A DNA stretch of 64,000 nt from Adiantum capillus-veneris (GCA_014529385.2 CM043956.1:91716721-91780720), one strand, 5' to 3'; shown: positions 32,175 to 44,070, counted from the first letter of the stretch. Notes: generated from the letters alone by a model not told the origin. Made by a program: numbers and translations.

Positions 32175-33450
32175 TTGACCTCGACATGTTAGATCACTTG
32201 CTTACACAGGAGCATCTACATGGACTTAGGACAGGATCTTGGATTTCTTCTTGGACAGGTTCATTGCTTGGATCTACAGATTGGAGTGGGACTTTAGTGC
32301 TTTGGACTCTCTTGGAGAGTTTACCTGCGAGATACGGGAGATCAGACATCATTACGCGACTACATCCGGAGTCACCCGGAGCTTGGCTTGGATGGTAGTG
32401 CAGTTGCTCTTCTACACTCGTGATCATTTAGATTGCTACCTTCAGAGTTGCTTACACTCACCCTCCGTAACCTTACAACAGAATTATTTCCTAACCTGGG
32501 CAGTAGGCCACTCCCAGCTCATTCACATTGAGAGCCACACCGAGTTGTGGTTTGGTTGCGTTGTTGTCATGGATTTTGTTTTGGTTGACACCGAAGGATT
32601 GGAGGCAAGAGATACAGGCAAGACAACGCAGACTTCTCAGTCTGACTTTCCTTCTTCATACAGGATGATTACAGTGCAGACAACTTGTTCTGACGACACC
32701 TCTTCTCAAAGGACCTACACAATGCAAACTGCTGAGTCTGGCTTTCCCCTGATCTTGGATTACAGTACCTACTGACAGGACACCATTTGGTGGTGGGCCG
32801 TGCGGTCTCTCGGTGATTGTTGGAGCTTATGGTAGCTTCTACAGTGCACATTGCTTGGTCTGGCTTTCCTTGTTTCGGAGGACGGTTACGGTGCAGATTG
32901 CTACATCTGGCCTTCCTGAGATTTTTACAGCTTAACCACCTGGCACCTTGGGTTGTAGGTTCATGCATTGATAGGCTTCCGGTCATTCTCATGACGGTTC
33001 CTGGGCTTTCCCATTTTCTCCATACGGTTGACTACAGACACCATAGATCCTATTGGGTAGGATACTTGCAGTTCTATTGGCACTTCTTTACAACAAGGAG
33101 TTGTTTTCACACTTAGTTCGGGACCTTCATGCAGTATCTTCACCCTGTATCGCAACGGAGTACATCAGTTTGCTACACTGCTCGTGACGGCACTTTACCA
33201 TGGAGATCTCTCGGAGGTTGGGACATCCCAGACTGCTGCTACACTCATGGAGTATCCTTCAGTGGATATTGCAGCAGACATCTTCATCATTTGCCTCACA
33301 TCTTCAACTTCATGCGGTTTGTTCAGCATCAGGTGCTGAGAGGGGGTGTTAAGACTTATACCACTATGCTGCTTCACAGGTCTAGGGCATGCATGTACGG
33401 CTAGTGTGTCTCCGGGCTGGCCACTCATAGCATATGGATATAGGTTGCAC
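32175..33450. other. Unassigned DNA, possibly the 3' part of another LTR element
   Basis: No domain is recognised. Weak internal repetition of GCAGA-CTGAGTCTGGCTTTCC-like phrases is visible at 32620-32930. Near 33337-33358 a purine tract GCTGAGAGGGGG is followed directly by TGTTAAGACTTATACC. This looks like the junction between a PPT and a 3' LTR start, and the LINE is inserted about 100 bp further on. Confidence 0.4.
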
Positions 33451-33941
33451 TTTTTTTTCTTCCCGAGAAAAAGATCCTTTTATTAGTTAATGAAACTGCC
33501 CATAGGGCTACAACCACCTCTTCGAGAGAGGGCTACAACAACCATGATGGGGAGACTCTCCCAATGAAAAAACAACATATGTACAATGAGGCTAAATCAA
33601 GAAATGGGAGGGGGGGAAAGCCACACAGGTGGATGGTAGTGCCATCTGAGTACACCCTGGACCATGGTGAAAAAAGGCCCAGGACGCTAAAGTCGAAAAA
33701 AGGCCTCTCTGCGCTCCCGCATGCGGTCGGAGCTACCCTGAAGTCTCTCGAGCTGTCCTCTAAGAGAGTGGATCAGCTCTTACCAAAGATCGCGAACAGT
33801 CTTTGCTGGTGGTACAGGGCGAGCCTCAAAGATGCATAGCAACGGGCCCGCCGGTCTGAACCAGAGTGTCAGGCCACTGATGAGCTCCCAACACTCCTCT
33901 CTCTCATTGCACCACTCCTGTGGAGCAAGCTTTGTGGCAAG

Positions 33942-35351
33942 CTAGAGTGTAGGTCGCCCCCCCTGCATCACTATCATTCTGCTGGCGGAAGATAGCTCAA
34001 ACTGAAGTGCCGGGTCCGTGAGTGTGGACCAAGCAACTGCCCCCCAAGTGTACTGTCGAGCCGTGGAGAGAGCAGGCATCAGCCGAAGAACACGAAGCCA
34101 CACCTGCTGTGCCAATGGACAGTCCCAAAGACAGTGACGTTGACTCTCCACAAGATGGTCACAAGCTGCGCATGTAGCCGAGAGACCACTATGCACAAGC
34201 CAGCTCCCAATTGCTGTAGCTCTGTGTGCGACCAGCCACTGAAACAAAGTGACTCGCCTCGGCTGTCTGGAGTCCCATAACCTCTCCCAAAAAGCTGCCA
34301 AGAACTCAGCTGCGAGACTCTCCTCCTGCCAATGAGGTGCTACAGTAAGGCGAGCCTCTCTCTGTGCTGCCAGTATGTGACGTCCTAGTCGAACAGTGTA
34401 CTGAAAGAAAGGGACACCTGGGTGGTCTGCAGAAGAGAAAGGGTCCCTCCAAAGCCACTCTCCAGGATCCTACTATACTCGTGCCAGTGGACAGCACTCC
34501 CAAGTCCACAGTCTCCAATGTCCAGTCTCAAGAGCAGTTGGGTTAGGATCGATGACACAAGTCCTCCCACAGATGCCCACCACCTGGATCCTCTGAAAAT
34601 AGCACTCTGCCACCTGCGGGGCCTCTACTGCAACTCGCTATAAGCGTCCCTCGAAAAACAGGGAGGGAACAGTCTCTGAGCAAGCCTGAACTTAGATGAG
34701 AACCTCTAGTCGCGTGAAGGCTCCCATCCATCTGGGCGCTGTTGACTCGAGAGGTGTGAGCCACTCAGCTGGTACTGCCTTTGAGATGTCCTGGCACATG
34801 CTCTGCACCCCTCTCATCATTCATGCCCTGTAACTGAAAGCCCTACAGCTCCTCTGACAAGCCTGAAAACTGTAACCAGTCACCTAAAGAGCGTGCTGGA
34901 CACGTTGCCATGGGACCCGAGGAAACATGAGGCCGACTACCAACCAAGTGGCCTCTCTGAGTGCTAACCATGGGGTTCCAAACAAGTGGCTTTCGCGGGC
35001 GCTCCTCCGTGCGGCTATCGTTGCTCCAGGCCTCGCCGCAAGTGCTCCCAAGATCGAAGCAAACCCACAGCGAAGCGGTCCTCCAGTCTCCTGCTCAAAC
35101 CAACTCTGCGCATCTTTGTGAAGATCCATTTGGTCGAAGGTTGCCAGGGGCCTCCTGCCTGAGGCACCCTAGCACGAAGCCGCTGTAGCAAGAACTCCTT
35201 CCAGGGCTCCTCACTTGAGAGAAGTCCTTGGACAATGAACTTCTTAAGAAGGGCTCTGTTGTGCTGTGCTGGGTCTATGATCCCAAGCCCTCCCTGTGGA
35301 CAAGGAAGAGTGATGACTTGCCAAGCCACTTTGGCCCGGGTTGTCTGATTG
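33942..35351 (-). pseudogene. LINE C-terminal region with zf-RVT domain (broken)
   Basis: Pieces in different minus frames follow the RT: CPQGGLGIIDPAQHNRALLKKF (35015-35329), then degraded blocks at 34306-34900. At 33942-34301 comes LWDSRQPRRVTLFQWLVAH, CAACDHLVESQRHCLWDCP and AQQVWLRVL, the zf-RVT domain with its Cys-x2-Cys and His/Cys residues. Many frameshifts show that it is a relic. Confidence 0.82.
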
Positions 35352-36325
35352 TCACGCCCTGACCAAAGGAAGTTCCTGATCAGCCTCTCTACCTAGCTGA
35401 TACAAGAACTCGAGAAGATCCAGCAAGAAGTGATGTACCACATAGCAGCCAACAACACCTGGTTGGCCACTACAACTCTGCCAGCCAAAGAAAGTCGTGC
35501 GGAACTCCAATGTAACAACTTCCTCCTGATAGACAGGAGGAGGGGAGCAATCTGCTGCTCGGGAGACAAGTCCAAACCAACCTAACAGCCCAAGTACCGA
35601 ACTGCAGTCCCTAAGGGAATCCACCTGAAACCCTCACCTGGCATCCAATCGGGTACAGGAGCACTACCAACCGAGAAAGCCACTGTCTTTCTCCAGTTGA
35701 TCAGTGCGCCAGATGGACAACAGAAGGTCTCAAGAGCTTGCTCACAGCTGTGAAGGTTGGCCTCCTGGCCATCCAAGTACAAGGCTGAGTCGTCAGCAAA
35801 CTCAACGTCCAGTAGCTCATCTCCCCGAATAGGGAGTGCTAGGCCCCGTAGACCAACCTGCTGCGACACCAAAAACCTGCTCATCGCCTCAGCATAGAAC
35901 AAAAAGAGGAATGGGGCAAGAGGGCAGCCCTGTCTGACCGAACGTGTGAGCATGAAACGATCACCTCTACCTCCTGACAAAAGTACCTTACTGTGTGCCC
36001 GTTTGTATAAAGCTGACACCCCTCTGATCCAAGCATCTGAGAAGCCCATCCTGCGTAGAGTGCCCTCCAGAATGTCCCAGTTAACTCTGTTGTAGGCCTT
36101 CTCAAAATCGAGAAGAAGAATCAACAGATCCTCACCTCGGAGCCGCGCTAGGGCAGAAGCCTCCCAAAAAGTAAAGATGTTGTCAAGGATACTGCGCTCC
36201 TTGACAAAACCTGTCTGAGTCCCATGTATAAGGCTCTCTAGAAGTGGTTGGATCCTCAAACTCAGAACCTTGGCAAGAATTTTGTAGGTTGAGTTGAGGA
36301 TGGCGATGGGGCGCCACTGTTGAAC
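35352..36325 (-). pseudogene. LINE reverse transcriptase (fragment)
   Basis: The minus strand reads HGTQTGFVKERSILDNIF, LLLDFEKAYNRVNWDIL, SVRQGCPLAPFLFLFYAEA and the catalytic FADDSALYLDG (about 35776-35808). GALINWRKTVAFSVG follows. These are the ordered blocks of a non-LTR reverse transcriptase. It is open for 225 codons, then shifts near 35585 into KLLHWSSARLSLAGRVVVAN, NQVLLAAMWYITSCW (35393-35575). Confidence 0.9.
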
Positions 36326-36553
36326 CTCAATACTTCTTATTGTTGATTCAAGCTGAGCGTACGACTACCAAAGATAGCCCACTTACCAAATTTGCGGAGT
36401 CCTAATGGATCCCCTGGCTACATATTTTGTAACAGACTTGGACATTCCCAAGTCAAGAATCAATCGCGACAACACCAAATAACCAGTTCAAAACAATTTA
36501 CAGATCACAATAGATTTGCACTGGCCCGGCGGAGTTCCGTGCCTAGAGATATT

Positions 36554-36572
36554 GGCCCCAAAGACTGGCGCC
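36554..36572 (-). promoter_or_regulatory. Conserved LTR hairpin, copy 4
   Basis: The minus strand reads CATAAAGAAATACCGAAAGG, then GGCGCC, loop AGTCTTT, GGGGCC. Stem and spacing are the same as in the Gypsy-B LTRs, with a different loop. Confidence 0.6.
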
Positions 36573-36743
36573 CCTTTCGGTATTTCTTTATGTATTAAAT
36601 CAATGTCAAAGTACAAAGAGCGGTTAGGGTTTCACTCTCAGACTTTGCATCCAGATGCTCTGAGAAGTGAGGCCCTCACCACTAATTTAAAGGTTACAAG
36701 GGATGCCCAAAAGCAGAGCCCCAAAAGCTTGAAAGCAAAAGCA

Positions 36744-36746
<3 letters not shown>

Positions 36747-36806
<60 letters not shown>
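36747..36806. repeat. (CT)n microsatellite, 30 units
   Basis: A pure TC/CT run inside LTR-H copy B, absent from copies A and C. Confidence 0.95.
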
Positions 36807-36809
<3 letters not shown>

Positions 36810-37160
36810 GAGAGTTAAAATAAAGCAATTCAACTCTCTTTCTCTCATCCAAAATACTTGCGTAGCAAAAAGCTAGGATTTGCGTCGTTCATTTTTTTAA
36901 ATTTTTAAATTTTTTTTTTCACTTCCGTGATTTCCGGAAATTAGGGTTTCTAGCAGAAATTAGGGTTTCTGCTGTCCGTAGCCACGTCATCACTTTGTGA
37001 CATATTTATAGGTCCTTGGCCTCTTGCTTTCAATGGCAGCAAAATCAATTGCTATCAAAAGCTTGCAGCCCCAAAAGCTCCAAAAGTCTTTTAACACTTT
37101 CAATAACTCGGCTGGAAGAGCGACCCCCATCCAACTGCCATGCTAGCAGCGTCGTAAATT

Positions 37161-37579
37161 AGATTCTCAGAGTGCTATTGCTGTAGCACATAATCTTGTT
37201 GTTAGTGGGCAACAAGTGTCAGCTTCTACAGGAACCTACATATCACAGAGGCACTGACATCAGGTAGACATGCTCACCACCATCCAGACAATGCACTTAC
37301 ACATGGCATACATACCATAGAGCATGCACAAATCAAGGCTAAATACTTTACATTGAACCCTGCTTCTTGATCCGATTTCAAGTAAGGCTCATCCTTATTT
37401 ATCCACATCTTGGTTCAACATGTCACATTAGACTCATCCAGTGTATTTGATGCACTAGTACAATCAGAGATACAATCCTGCAGACATCTATCTTACAAAC
37501 TCAAATCAAATCGCACAATCTATTATGAACAAAACTTGAAGGGTTTCTAGTGTTGCAATATTCCTTTTTTTTCATATAG
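37161..37579. other. Intergenic DNA, nothing recognised
   Basis: AT-rich, with no domain or clear repeat. Confidence 0.5.
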
Positions 37580-38150
37580 TACCTCTAGCGTGCTAAAGAG
37601 TACAACCGAAGGAGTAGAGTGGCTCTTCTATATGCAGGAGGTACTGCATCAGACTCAACTGCTGAAATTGCATTAGCTTCAACGAAGAGCCTCAAGGTGA
37701 AGATCCAACAACGAAGGGTAATGTGCCAAGTCCCCCTACAATTACTTTGGCATCCAAAGCTAGATAATTCCCATTGTTCACTGAGTACTTGCAAATCTAC
37801 CCTTCACTTTTTTATGTGCCAAAACCTGCTCTGGTTGAAGAATCTCCTCTATCTCTTCAACCTCTGGCTGCTTGTAGGAATCATGCCCTCTGGTACTCGT
37901 TTCTGAAATGGGTTAAGACTACGCACATGGAAAACGTTGTGAATTCTCCAATGATCTGGCAACTGTAATGTGAAAGATACACCAATGTTATGTTCAGTGA
38001 TCTGGAAAGGACCATAGTACGTTTTACTAAGCTTTGTGTAAAGTTTCTCATGTCCTCTCTTTGGTTTGAGTGTGACAACCTCAAACCTAAGGACCCAATC
38101 ACCTTCCTTCAGCTGCAATCTCGGTGACGCTCATTTACTGCCTTGTTGTG
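37580..38150 (-). pseudogene. Gypsy 3'-pol fragment: integrase C-terminus and chromodomain remnant
   Basis: The minus strand at 37849-38118 reads LKEGDWVLRFEVVTLKPKRG, YYGPFQITEHNIGVSF and DHWRIHNVFHVRSLNPFQK. This is the same block order as the Gypsy-B integrase tail (IHNAFHVSLLRP). To the left, broken frames still show EEIEEILQPEQVLAHKKVKG, matching the Gypsy-B chromodomain start. No other part of this element is present, so it is a truncated relic of a related chromovirus. Confidence 0.8.
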
Positions 38151-39505
38151 TAAAGTAATCCATAAGAGATTGTATGCTAGCTTCTGAATCAAACACCAAG
38201 ATTTTGAAATCAACGAGATCTTTACCGTTTAAAACCTACAAAAAATTTCTGTTCAAATGATTCAGTATTTTCAAAAATCTTCATATGTTTATTTGACTGT
38301 ACATAAGAAATCTTTTATGTTCCATTTAATACCTTTTTTCCCTGTTCTATGAAGTACTTTTTGTGTCTAGAAAACTTGGTGTGCTGCATGCTGATTGGGT
38401 GAGTGTATGATGTGGGTGTGTGTCAGCAAGTGACTTGTTGCTGTTTTTTGTTTTGTTGTTTCTTTTCTTGTTCTCTTCTCTCGTGTACGGGTTGGGTGTG
38501 TGTGTGGGAATGTCTGTGGGTGTGGGTGCATGCCTGTGTGCATGATTTTCTTTTTGTTTTTCTTTTCTTTTTCGGTTTTCAAAGGGGTGGCTGCAGTGGA
38601 TTCTTCAGTGTTCTGTTCTCCTTCCAGCGATGGCAGCTTGATAGGTTCGCCTCTACTGCTGCCTCTGAACGTGCGGTTTGTTTCACATTGTTGCTGCTCC
38701 TCGTTCAGTCATCCTTGGTTTGCTGCTGATGGCTCTGCTGGCTTTCTAGCCAACTTACTGGCTCCCTCTTGCGGTGGTGCTTATTAGCGGCTACCTCGTG
38801 GTTGGACCACACTCTCCTCGGTTTCCTTCATGGCACTTCACTAGCAGCTCCTTGCTTTGATGGTGTTTGCTGTGCTGGATTTTGACACTACCTTGCTCAC
38901 TTCCTCTTGTGGTTGTGCTCTTTAGCGGCTATCTGGTGCTCTTCCAAGGTCTCCTCGATTTTCTTCATGCCATTTTAAGTGGTGGTCTCTTTTCTTCCTC
39001 CTGGTATGGCAGCATTCTTGATTATCCTCTTCAGCCTCCTCTCTCATCTTCACCCTCCTGTGCAATGATCGCCTCTCAGCACGTCTTTCGATGCTATCTA
39101 GGGCTTCTGAGTTCTGCCCCATACCTTTCTATGTGGTTTTCTCTTCGCAGCAGTTAGGTGCCTATCTTTCAGAGGCTTTGGTGGAACGTTCTTCCTCCTC
39201 CTCCCTCCTACAGTAATTTCCAGGGAGATTTTACCCTCACTAGGAGGGGTTTTTTACCTCACAGTTTTTGCTGCCCCTTGGGGTAGGCACCATTTTGGGT
39301 GCTCCAAGGGGAGTCAAGTAATAGAATTTCAGCTATGCTTTTCTTCAAGAAAGAATAAAGAAAAGAACTAACTTAGCTTTTTGGAAATTCAATACCTCTG
39401 AAGAGTCGGCATTACTGCAGGCTTAAAGTCAACATTCAAATCATGTCTAAGCTCTTTAAGTTTTGAGGTGCTGTGTAATAAGTACGATTCTTTCTATTGT
39501 CAAAG
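38151..39505. other. Unassigned DNA upstream of the LOG-like gene, with a diverged internal repeat
   Basis: T/C/G-rich sequence without a clear coding exon. Two related blocks (about 38755-38860 and 38890-38990) share CTTCCTCTTG-GGTTGTGCT-TTAGCGGCTA and CTCCTCGNTTTCCTTCATG phrases. Near 39350 is AAGAAAGAATAAAGAAAAG. The first exon of the LOG-like gene may lie here or further upstream, but I could not identify it. Confidence 0.45.
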
Positions 39506-40560
39506 GTGAAGAAAGAAATCCTTCGGTGCTATGATCTAATCAAGAAGCTGGGTAAAGGTGTGGTATACCTGGGCTCATCAAGAACAGATTCGGATCACCC
39601 GCATTTCGTGCAGGCCATGGAGCTTGGGAGACAGGTAAACCCATTACTAGGCAGCATTGCTCAAGCTCAACGAACTTCATTCATGCTGCATTTGGTTTCA
39701 CTACTTCACATGTTTGCTTCTACTAGATCAAAACTTTGTACAGGTGGCGTTGCTGCTAGATTGCACCACATGGACAGGTGCAGGGCCTGGGTTGATGGAT
39801 GCGGTCATTAAAGGAGCACAGAAGGCAGGAAAGCCTGTGGGTGGTTTTAAAATTGGGAGAGAGGCTGGAATGTGGACTTCTTCCAATTTCCATCCATACC
39901 TAGAAAACCATGTCTACTGCACTTGCAGGCAATGCCAATCAAGCTCTTGCTAAAATTGCATGAACTACATGTTTGTAGGGGCAACGTTTTTGCATGATGG
40001 GTTGACACTCTTCAAGGAAGGGTGGATATGTGATTATGATGCATGCACATTTTAGGGGGAGCATGTCTATGTGCTTATGCTATGCACGCACATTTTAGGT
40101 CAAGTATGTATCTATGTGCATATTATGCATGCACTTCTCATTTTCCTCTAATTTGATGAACTCAAATCAACATGGCTCTTGCTTCTTCAGATTCTTTTCG
40201 GCAAGAAAGCACGGTCTTGTTGATGCCGCTGTCCGGGATGAGCCAAGCGAAAGAACGGCCTTTGTAGCATTTCCTGGTGGCTTAGGCACAGTTGATGAGG
40301 TGTTTGAGATCTTGACATTAAAGCAGTTGCAGCGAATTGGTTCCAAGTATCCAGTACCGTTCTTGCTCATGAATTATGATGGGTTTTATACCAAGCTTTT
40401 GGATTTCCTTGGCACTTGCAAGGAGCGGGGGGCGGTCTTTGAGGGGGAAGTGGAAGGTCTATGGACTGTCTGTGAGACTAATGGGGATGCATTGAGGTAT
40501 TTGGCAGATTTCTATGGCATTGAAGGAATGGTGGGTGGTAGATTGCAAGTGCCAGTTTGA
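39506..40560 (+). CDS. LOG-like protein (putative cytokinin riboside 5'-monophosphate phosphoribohydrolase), 5' exon(s) not found
   Basis: Three exons fit in phase: 39506-39634, 39744-39928 and 40191-40560 (TGA 40558-40560). They give about 227 residues. Exon 1 encodes GVVYLGSSRTDSDHPHFVQA, the Rossmann start. Exon 2 encodes TGAGPGLMDAVIKGAQKAGK and GGFKIGREAG. Exon 3 encodes FFSARKHGLVDAAVRD and the family signature PGGLGTVDE (PGGxGTxxE, 40273-40299), then LKQLQRIGSKYPVPFLLMNY. LOG enzymes release free cytokinin base from the riboside monophosphate. This sequence resembles the plant branch often labelled putative lysine decarboxylase family, so the exact substrate is inferred. Intron 1 is GT-AG and intron 2 is GC-AG (AG/GCAATG donor). 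The acceptor before 39506 (CAAAG/GTG) implies at least one upstream exon with the start codon. Confidence 0.85.
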
Positions 40561-43500
40561 ATGTTGACTGGTAACAGCATGGCTCAATACATACATTACC
40601 CAACTGGGTTGGTTGTTGTAACCTAGTGGTTAAGTTGGATGTTTGGGTGCGCAAGTACCCAGGTCCAATAGATTGTGGAGTTTCAAAGTTCAATTGTACC
40701 CTCCTTGAAAAAAGTAAAGGGAAAAAAAGATAGGAATGGAGTTCAGGAAGAGGTTGTTCCAAGAGTTCAAATAATTCATCTTGGTAGTCTGTTAAACCAG
40801 AAGCATGAAGCTCTAAGAGGTCGATTCGGCTTTGTGATGGTTACTTGAAAGCCATTGTTTATGGGCAGAGGTGGCCAAGTTAGTTAGATAAGGCGAAGGT
40901 TCTGCTACTGAGAAGTTCAAGGAGAGTTTGGTCCCCATTTTTGATGTAAAACAGGTGTCATTTTGTATCTTTTCTTGAAAGAACATGACCATTATGAAGT
41001 GTCTTTTAATTGTCTCTTCCAATGCCTTACTCATTTTGATGTAGTTATTGGGAATTAGTGCACCTTAGCTTGGCTAAATATCATTTCAAGTTTAAAACCG
41101 AACCTTGGAAGAAGGCTTGTATTCGGTATTCCGCTTGTCCTGTGTCTTTGATGATGGGTTTTCACCAAATATGAAGATTGCACCCTTGAGGTACCTTTCT
41201 TTTGCAACCTTACTATTGATTGGCTAACATCACAGAAGCAACATGCTCATTGCTATAATGAGTCCTCTTTTTGTTGCTTAACATGCACATTGCTACAATG
41301 AGTCTCCTTTTCCATGACCAAATCTATAAAACTAATCTCAATAAATTTTGCTGAAATAGCATGATGCTGATTAATAATCTCAACACTTTGTTCCTGAAGT
41401 CCACAAATGGAGGTTCCTTCAAATCGTCGAAGAAAGTCACTTCATTAGTATCAATCATTCTTTCAGGTGGAATCTTGTCTAGTCCATCCTTGGTATCTGG
41501 CACAATAATTCACGGAGGAAGATCTATTGAGTAAAGAGTGATTATCACAAAGAGTGAAGGTGCTTGGGGGAGGAGATGCATGTCCTGTTATTCAAGGGCC
41601 CTATGGAATATGAGGGGGTGTGTCCTTTAAGGTAACGTGCCCTTTCTTTGCTCATGTGTCTTTGTTTTAGATACATAATAAACTTTTGTAGCTATAGTGG
41701 ATAGAGTACTCTTTTGTGCGCAAATACATGTTTAGTGTATTGCATGAGGGAGCCATATGATGTGAAAGTGGACAGGTTCTATTGGCCAACTTTTGTATTG
41801 AAGAGAATTTAGATTCACAAGGGGTGATAAGATAGCATGAAGTCATTCTAAAACGATTCCAATTCTCTCTTTTTCTTCTGATTATATTGTATGATTGAGG
41901 TTGTAACCCTGCGGAGAATAGTTGCTCAAGGGTAGGAAAGGATTAGTTGTGCTGAAGGGTAGAGAAATTGGTGAGAGGAGATCAATCCAAATCCTTTTGA
42001 CTTTGTTTCTTTATCCTCTTCTATTGTGACAATTCACTTAGAAAATTAAGTCTTGAGTGTACACAGTTGTGCTTAAAATGAAAGCCATTGACTTATTTAT
42101 CATTAATTTTTTGTCACACTTTTGAAACTTTTGTTCAAGTGACTTTTTCCTTTTGTTTGTTAAAGGTAGTTTATATATTACCCACTAAACTTGGAATATA
42201 TCCTTTTGCTATTCATTGTAGAACGATATACTTTTGACAAAATTGATCGATACCTTCACAATCTTGTTTGCAGTAGATGAAGTCATTTTGATAGAGATAA
42301 TTGTCTTTGATGTGTTGCTTGGTTGATGTTCAACGGCCTTCTTGGTTACTTAGATAGCCTATGCTATGCTACATACTCAATTAAGTACAATGTCAAGTCT
42401 ATTGTTCCATTCAATGCAACATGAAATTTGATTATTGAAAGTGAATGCTACTATCTCTATCGTACTTTCAACTAATCAGGGCTGTCATTTGACAAAGAAC
42501 CTTGACTACTTTCGCAAAACAAGAGCTATGCATTAATTTGTATATGTAGCACTCATTTCTCTCTGTTTGCTCTTTCTCACTTGTCGTCTCTTCTTCATGC
42601 ACTTCCATCCATGCATACTCTTTTGTCATTACTATACATTTTGCAACATTGTTTCCATCACTAATTTGGAAGGTGAAACTTTGTATTTCATGCATATTTC
42701 TTGAAACGATGTCCATTCTAGATCTTCTATATCAATTTATCCTTAAGCAATTCATGGTATGAGGTGGCTCCTTTGAGGTTTCTCAATAGGCTCTTTGTGA
42801 CAAAAGACACTATTTACTTGCATGAGGAGTTTCCTACAAGGCATTACACACTTGTTGGTAAGGTCATTATTATATGGTTAAAGTGACCACAAAGTGAGTC
42901 ATTGTGAGCATCTTTTTTCATATAATTAGGTAATCATTTCAATGCGCATATTGGAAGACTATAGCACAAAAGTGAGTACTTTGCTCTATGTGGTGCACGG
43001 TCAACTTTGTTGGTATGTTGAAGCCTAACTCACTCACTCACAAGGTGCACAAGGTAAGTACAACATAGTAGACACAATAAGATAGTCTCATAGCACATCT
43101 GATAAATATCGAGAACTTTGGAGATAACACATCACTAAACTTGCATTGTCTAAAAGATGACTATGAGACCATGAACTAGATTAATGACCGGTTGGGAGCA
43201 CACCCAACTCCATACCAAGACTTAAGACACAAGGGATGATAGGCTCAAGCTAGGGTATAATGGTTAAGGGTGGTGTAGACTAGAACGAGACCGAGTAAGT
43301 ACATAAGTGGCCTGGGTGCAAGGGTACCCAAGACCAAGGTGCTAACTCACTTCGATATTCCTTTGAGCCTTGAGGTCGGAAGTTCAAGGGATTATTAGTC
43401 TCATAAGTACGTGTAGTTTAATTAGTCATCAATTGTCTGCGGATAGGTGTGGTACCTTCCAAGGAGTGGTACTCTCCTTGGTGGTACTTACCTTAGTCCC

Positions 43501-43980
43501 GGTCTCGGTGGCATCCTCCGCATTCTGCGTAGTGGTAATGGTATTTGGTATGGGTCGGATTTTGGGGAGCACCCTTATAGTTGTCTTCTTTACACTTTTC
43601 CTCAAACCACAGATGGATGACTCTTTCTCTATTAGCCTATCTAGTCCAGTCCAACCCTATTTTTAAACATCGAAGCATGGTACTTTGGAAGTCCTCTACA
43701 CCATTGGCTATGAGTGTTTCGGCTGGCCTTTAATATTGCTAGCTCCACACCATCGACAAGTGTGAGATGAGACTTATTGTTTTATGTGATCCTTGTCTTC
43801 GTGTGTAGCTCTGCCCCCCGCCCCCCAAAAAACCATTAGATCAAGGAAGGTAGTAGGGAGAACTTTACACATATATGTGTATTTACAAACGGACTTGCTA
43901 TACACATCACACCCACAAGGGGCCATACCATGGGAACAAATCCTCCAATGGGGAAGAGGGTAGCACCCATTACTAGGTAG
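40561..43980. other. Intergenic DNA with two SINE-like tRNA-derived heads
   Basis: No protein gene is visible. Around 40619-40695 is TAACCTAGTGGTTAAG followed 50 bp later by AGTTCAATT. Around 40872-40922 is TGGCCAAGTTAGTTAG followed by GAAGTTCAAGG. Both resemble the A and B boxes of tRNA-derived SINEs of the Leu/Ser type. The rest, 41000-43300, is AT-rich and featureless to me. Confidence 0.45.
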
Positions 43981-43984
43981 ACAA

Positions 43985-44070
43985 AGAGTGTAGCTCAGTT
44001 GGTTGGGCCTTTGTGATGTAACCCTTAAGTTTAGGGTTCGAGGCTCACGGTCTGCGTTCCATGGGTGCAA
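43985..44070 (+). repeat. SINE-like tRNA-derived sequence
   Basis: TAGCTCAGTTGG at 43991-44002 fits the RNA polymerase III A box, and GGTTCGAGGCT at 44035-44045 fits the B box with normal spacing. The implied tRNA stems do not pair well, so it is more likely a SINE head than a tRNA gene. The 3' end is not defined. Confidence 0.5.

Larger units (their letters stand above)
33451..36325 (-). mobile_element. 5'-truncated, degenerate LINE (non-LTR retrotransposon, L1-like)
   Basis: This is a minus-strand LINE of about 2.9 kb. It starts at about 36325 inside the RT domain (WRPIAILNSTYKILAKVL) and ends in a short A-rich tail (complement of the T run at 33451-33462). The order is RT, C-terminal region, zf-RVT, as in plant L1-type elements. 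Endonuclease and ORF1 are missing, which is typical 5' truncation. Several frameshifts break the frame. No target site duplication was identified with confidence. Confidence 0.87.
36350..37160 (-). mobile_element. LTR-H copy B: LTR remnant with conserved hairpin
   Basis: On the minus strand this region repeats the order of LTR-H copy A. A TGACGTGGC site (plus 36981-36989) and a TATAAATATG-like box at about 37008-37017 come first. Next are CTTTTGGGGCTCTGC, GGCATCCCTTGTAA and AGAGCATCTGGATGCAAAG blocks, then the conserved hairpin at 36554-36572. A (CT)n run has expanded inside it. The termini are uncertain, and the LINE ends about 25 bp to its left. Confidence 0.6.

Noticed and set aside
32186-32775. 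70- and 178-codon frames downstream of the copia relic as genes
   Set aside because: No recognisable domain, weak internal repetition, and a position between two transposon remnants.
36554-36590. The GGCGCCCCTTTCGG motif as a primer binding site
   Set aside because: The same motif sits about 170 bases inside both Gypsy-B LTRs, before the LTR end, so it cannot be a primer site next to the LTR.
38403-38787. Cys/Phe-rich frames as a transit or signal peptide exon of the LOG-like gene
   Set aside because: Composition follows from T/G-rich low-complexity DNA, and no splice path to 39506 is evident.
43985-44060. A functional tRNA gene
   Set aside because: The A and B boxes fit, but the acceptor and anticodon stems do not form a convincing cloverleaf. 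A SINE head is more likely.
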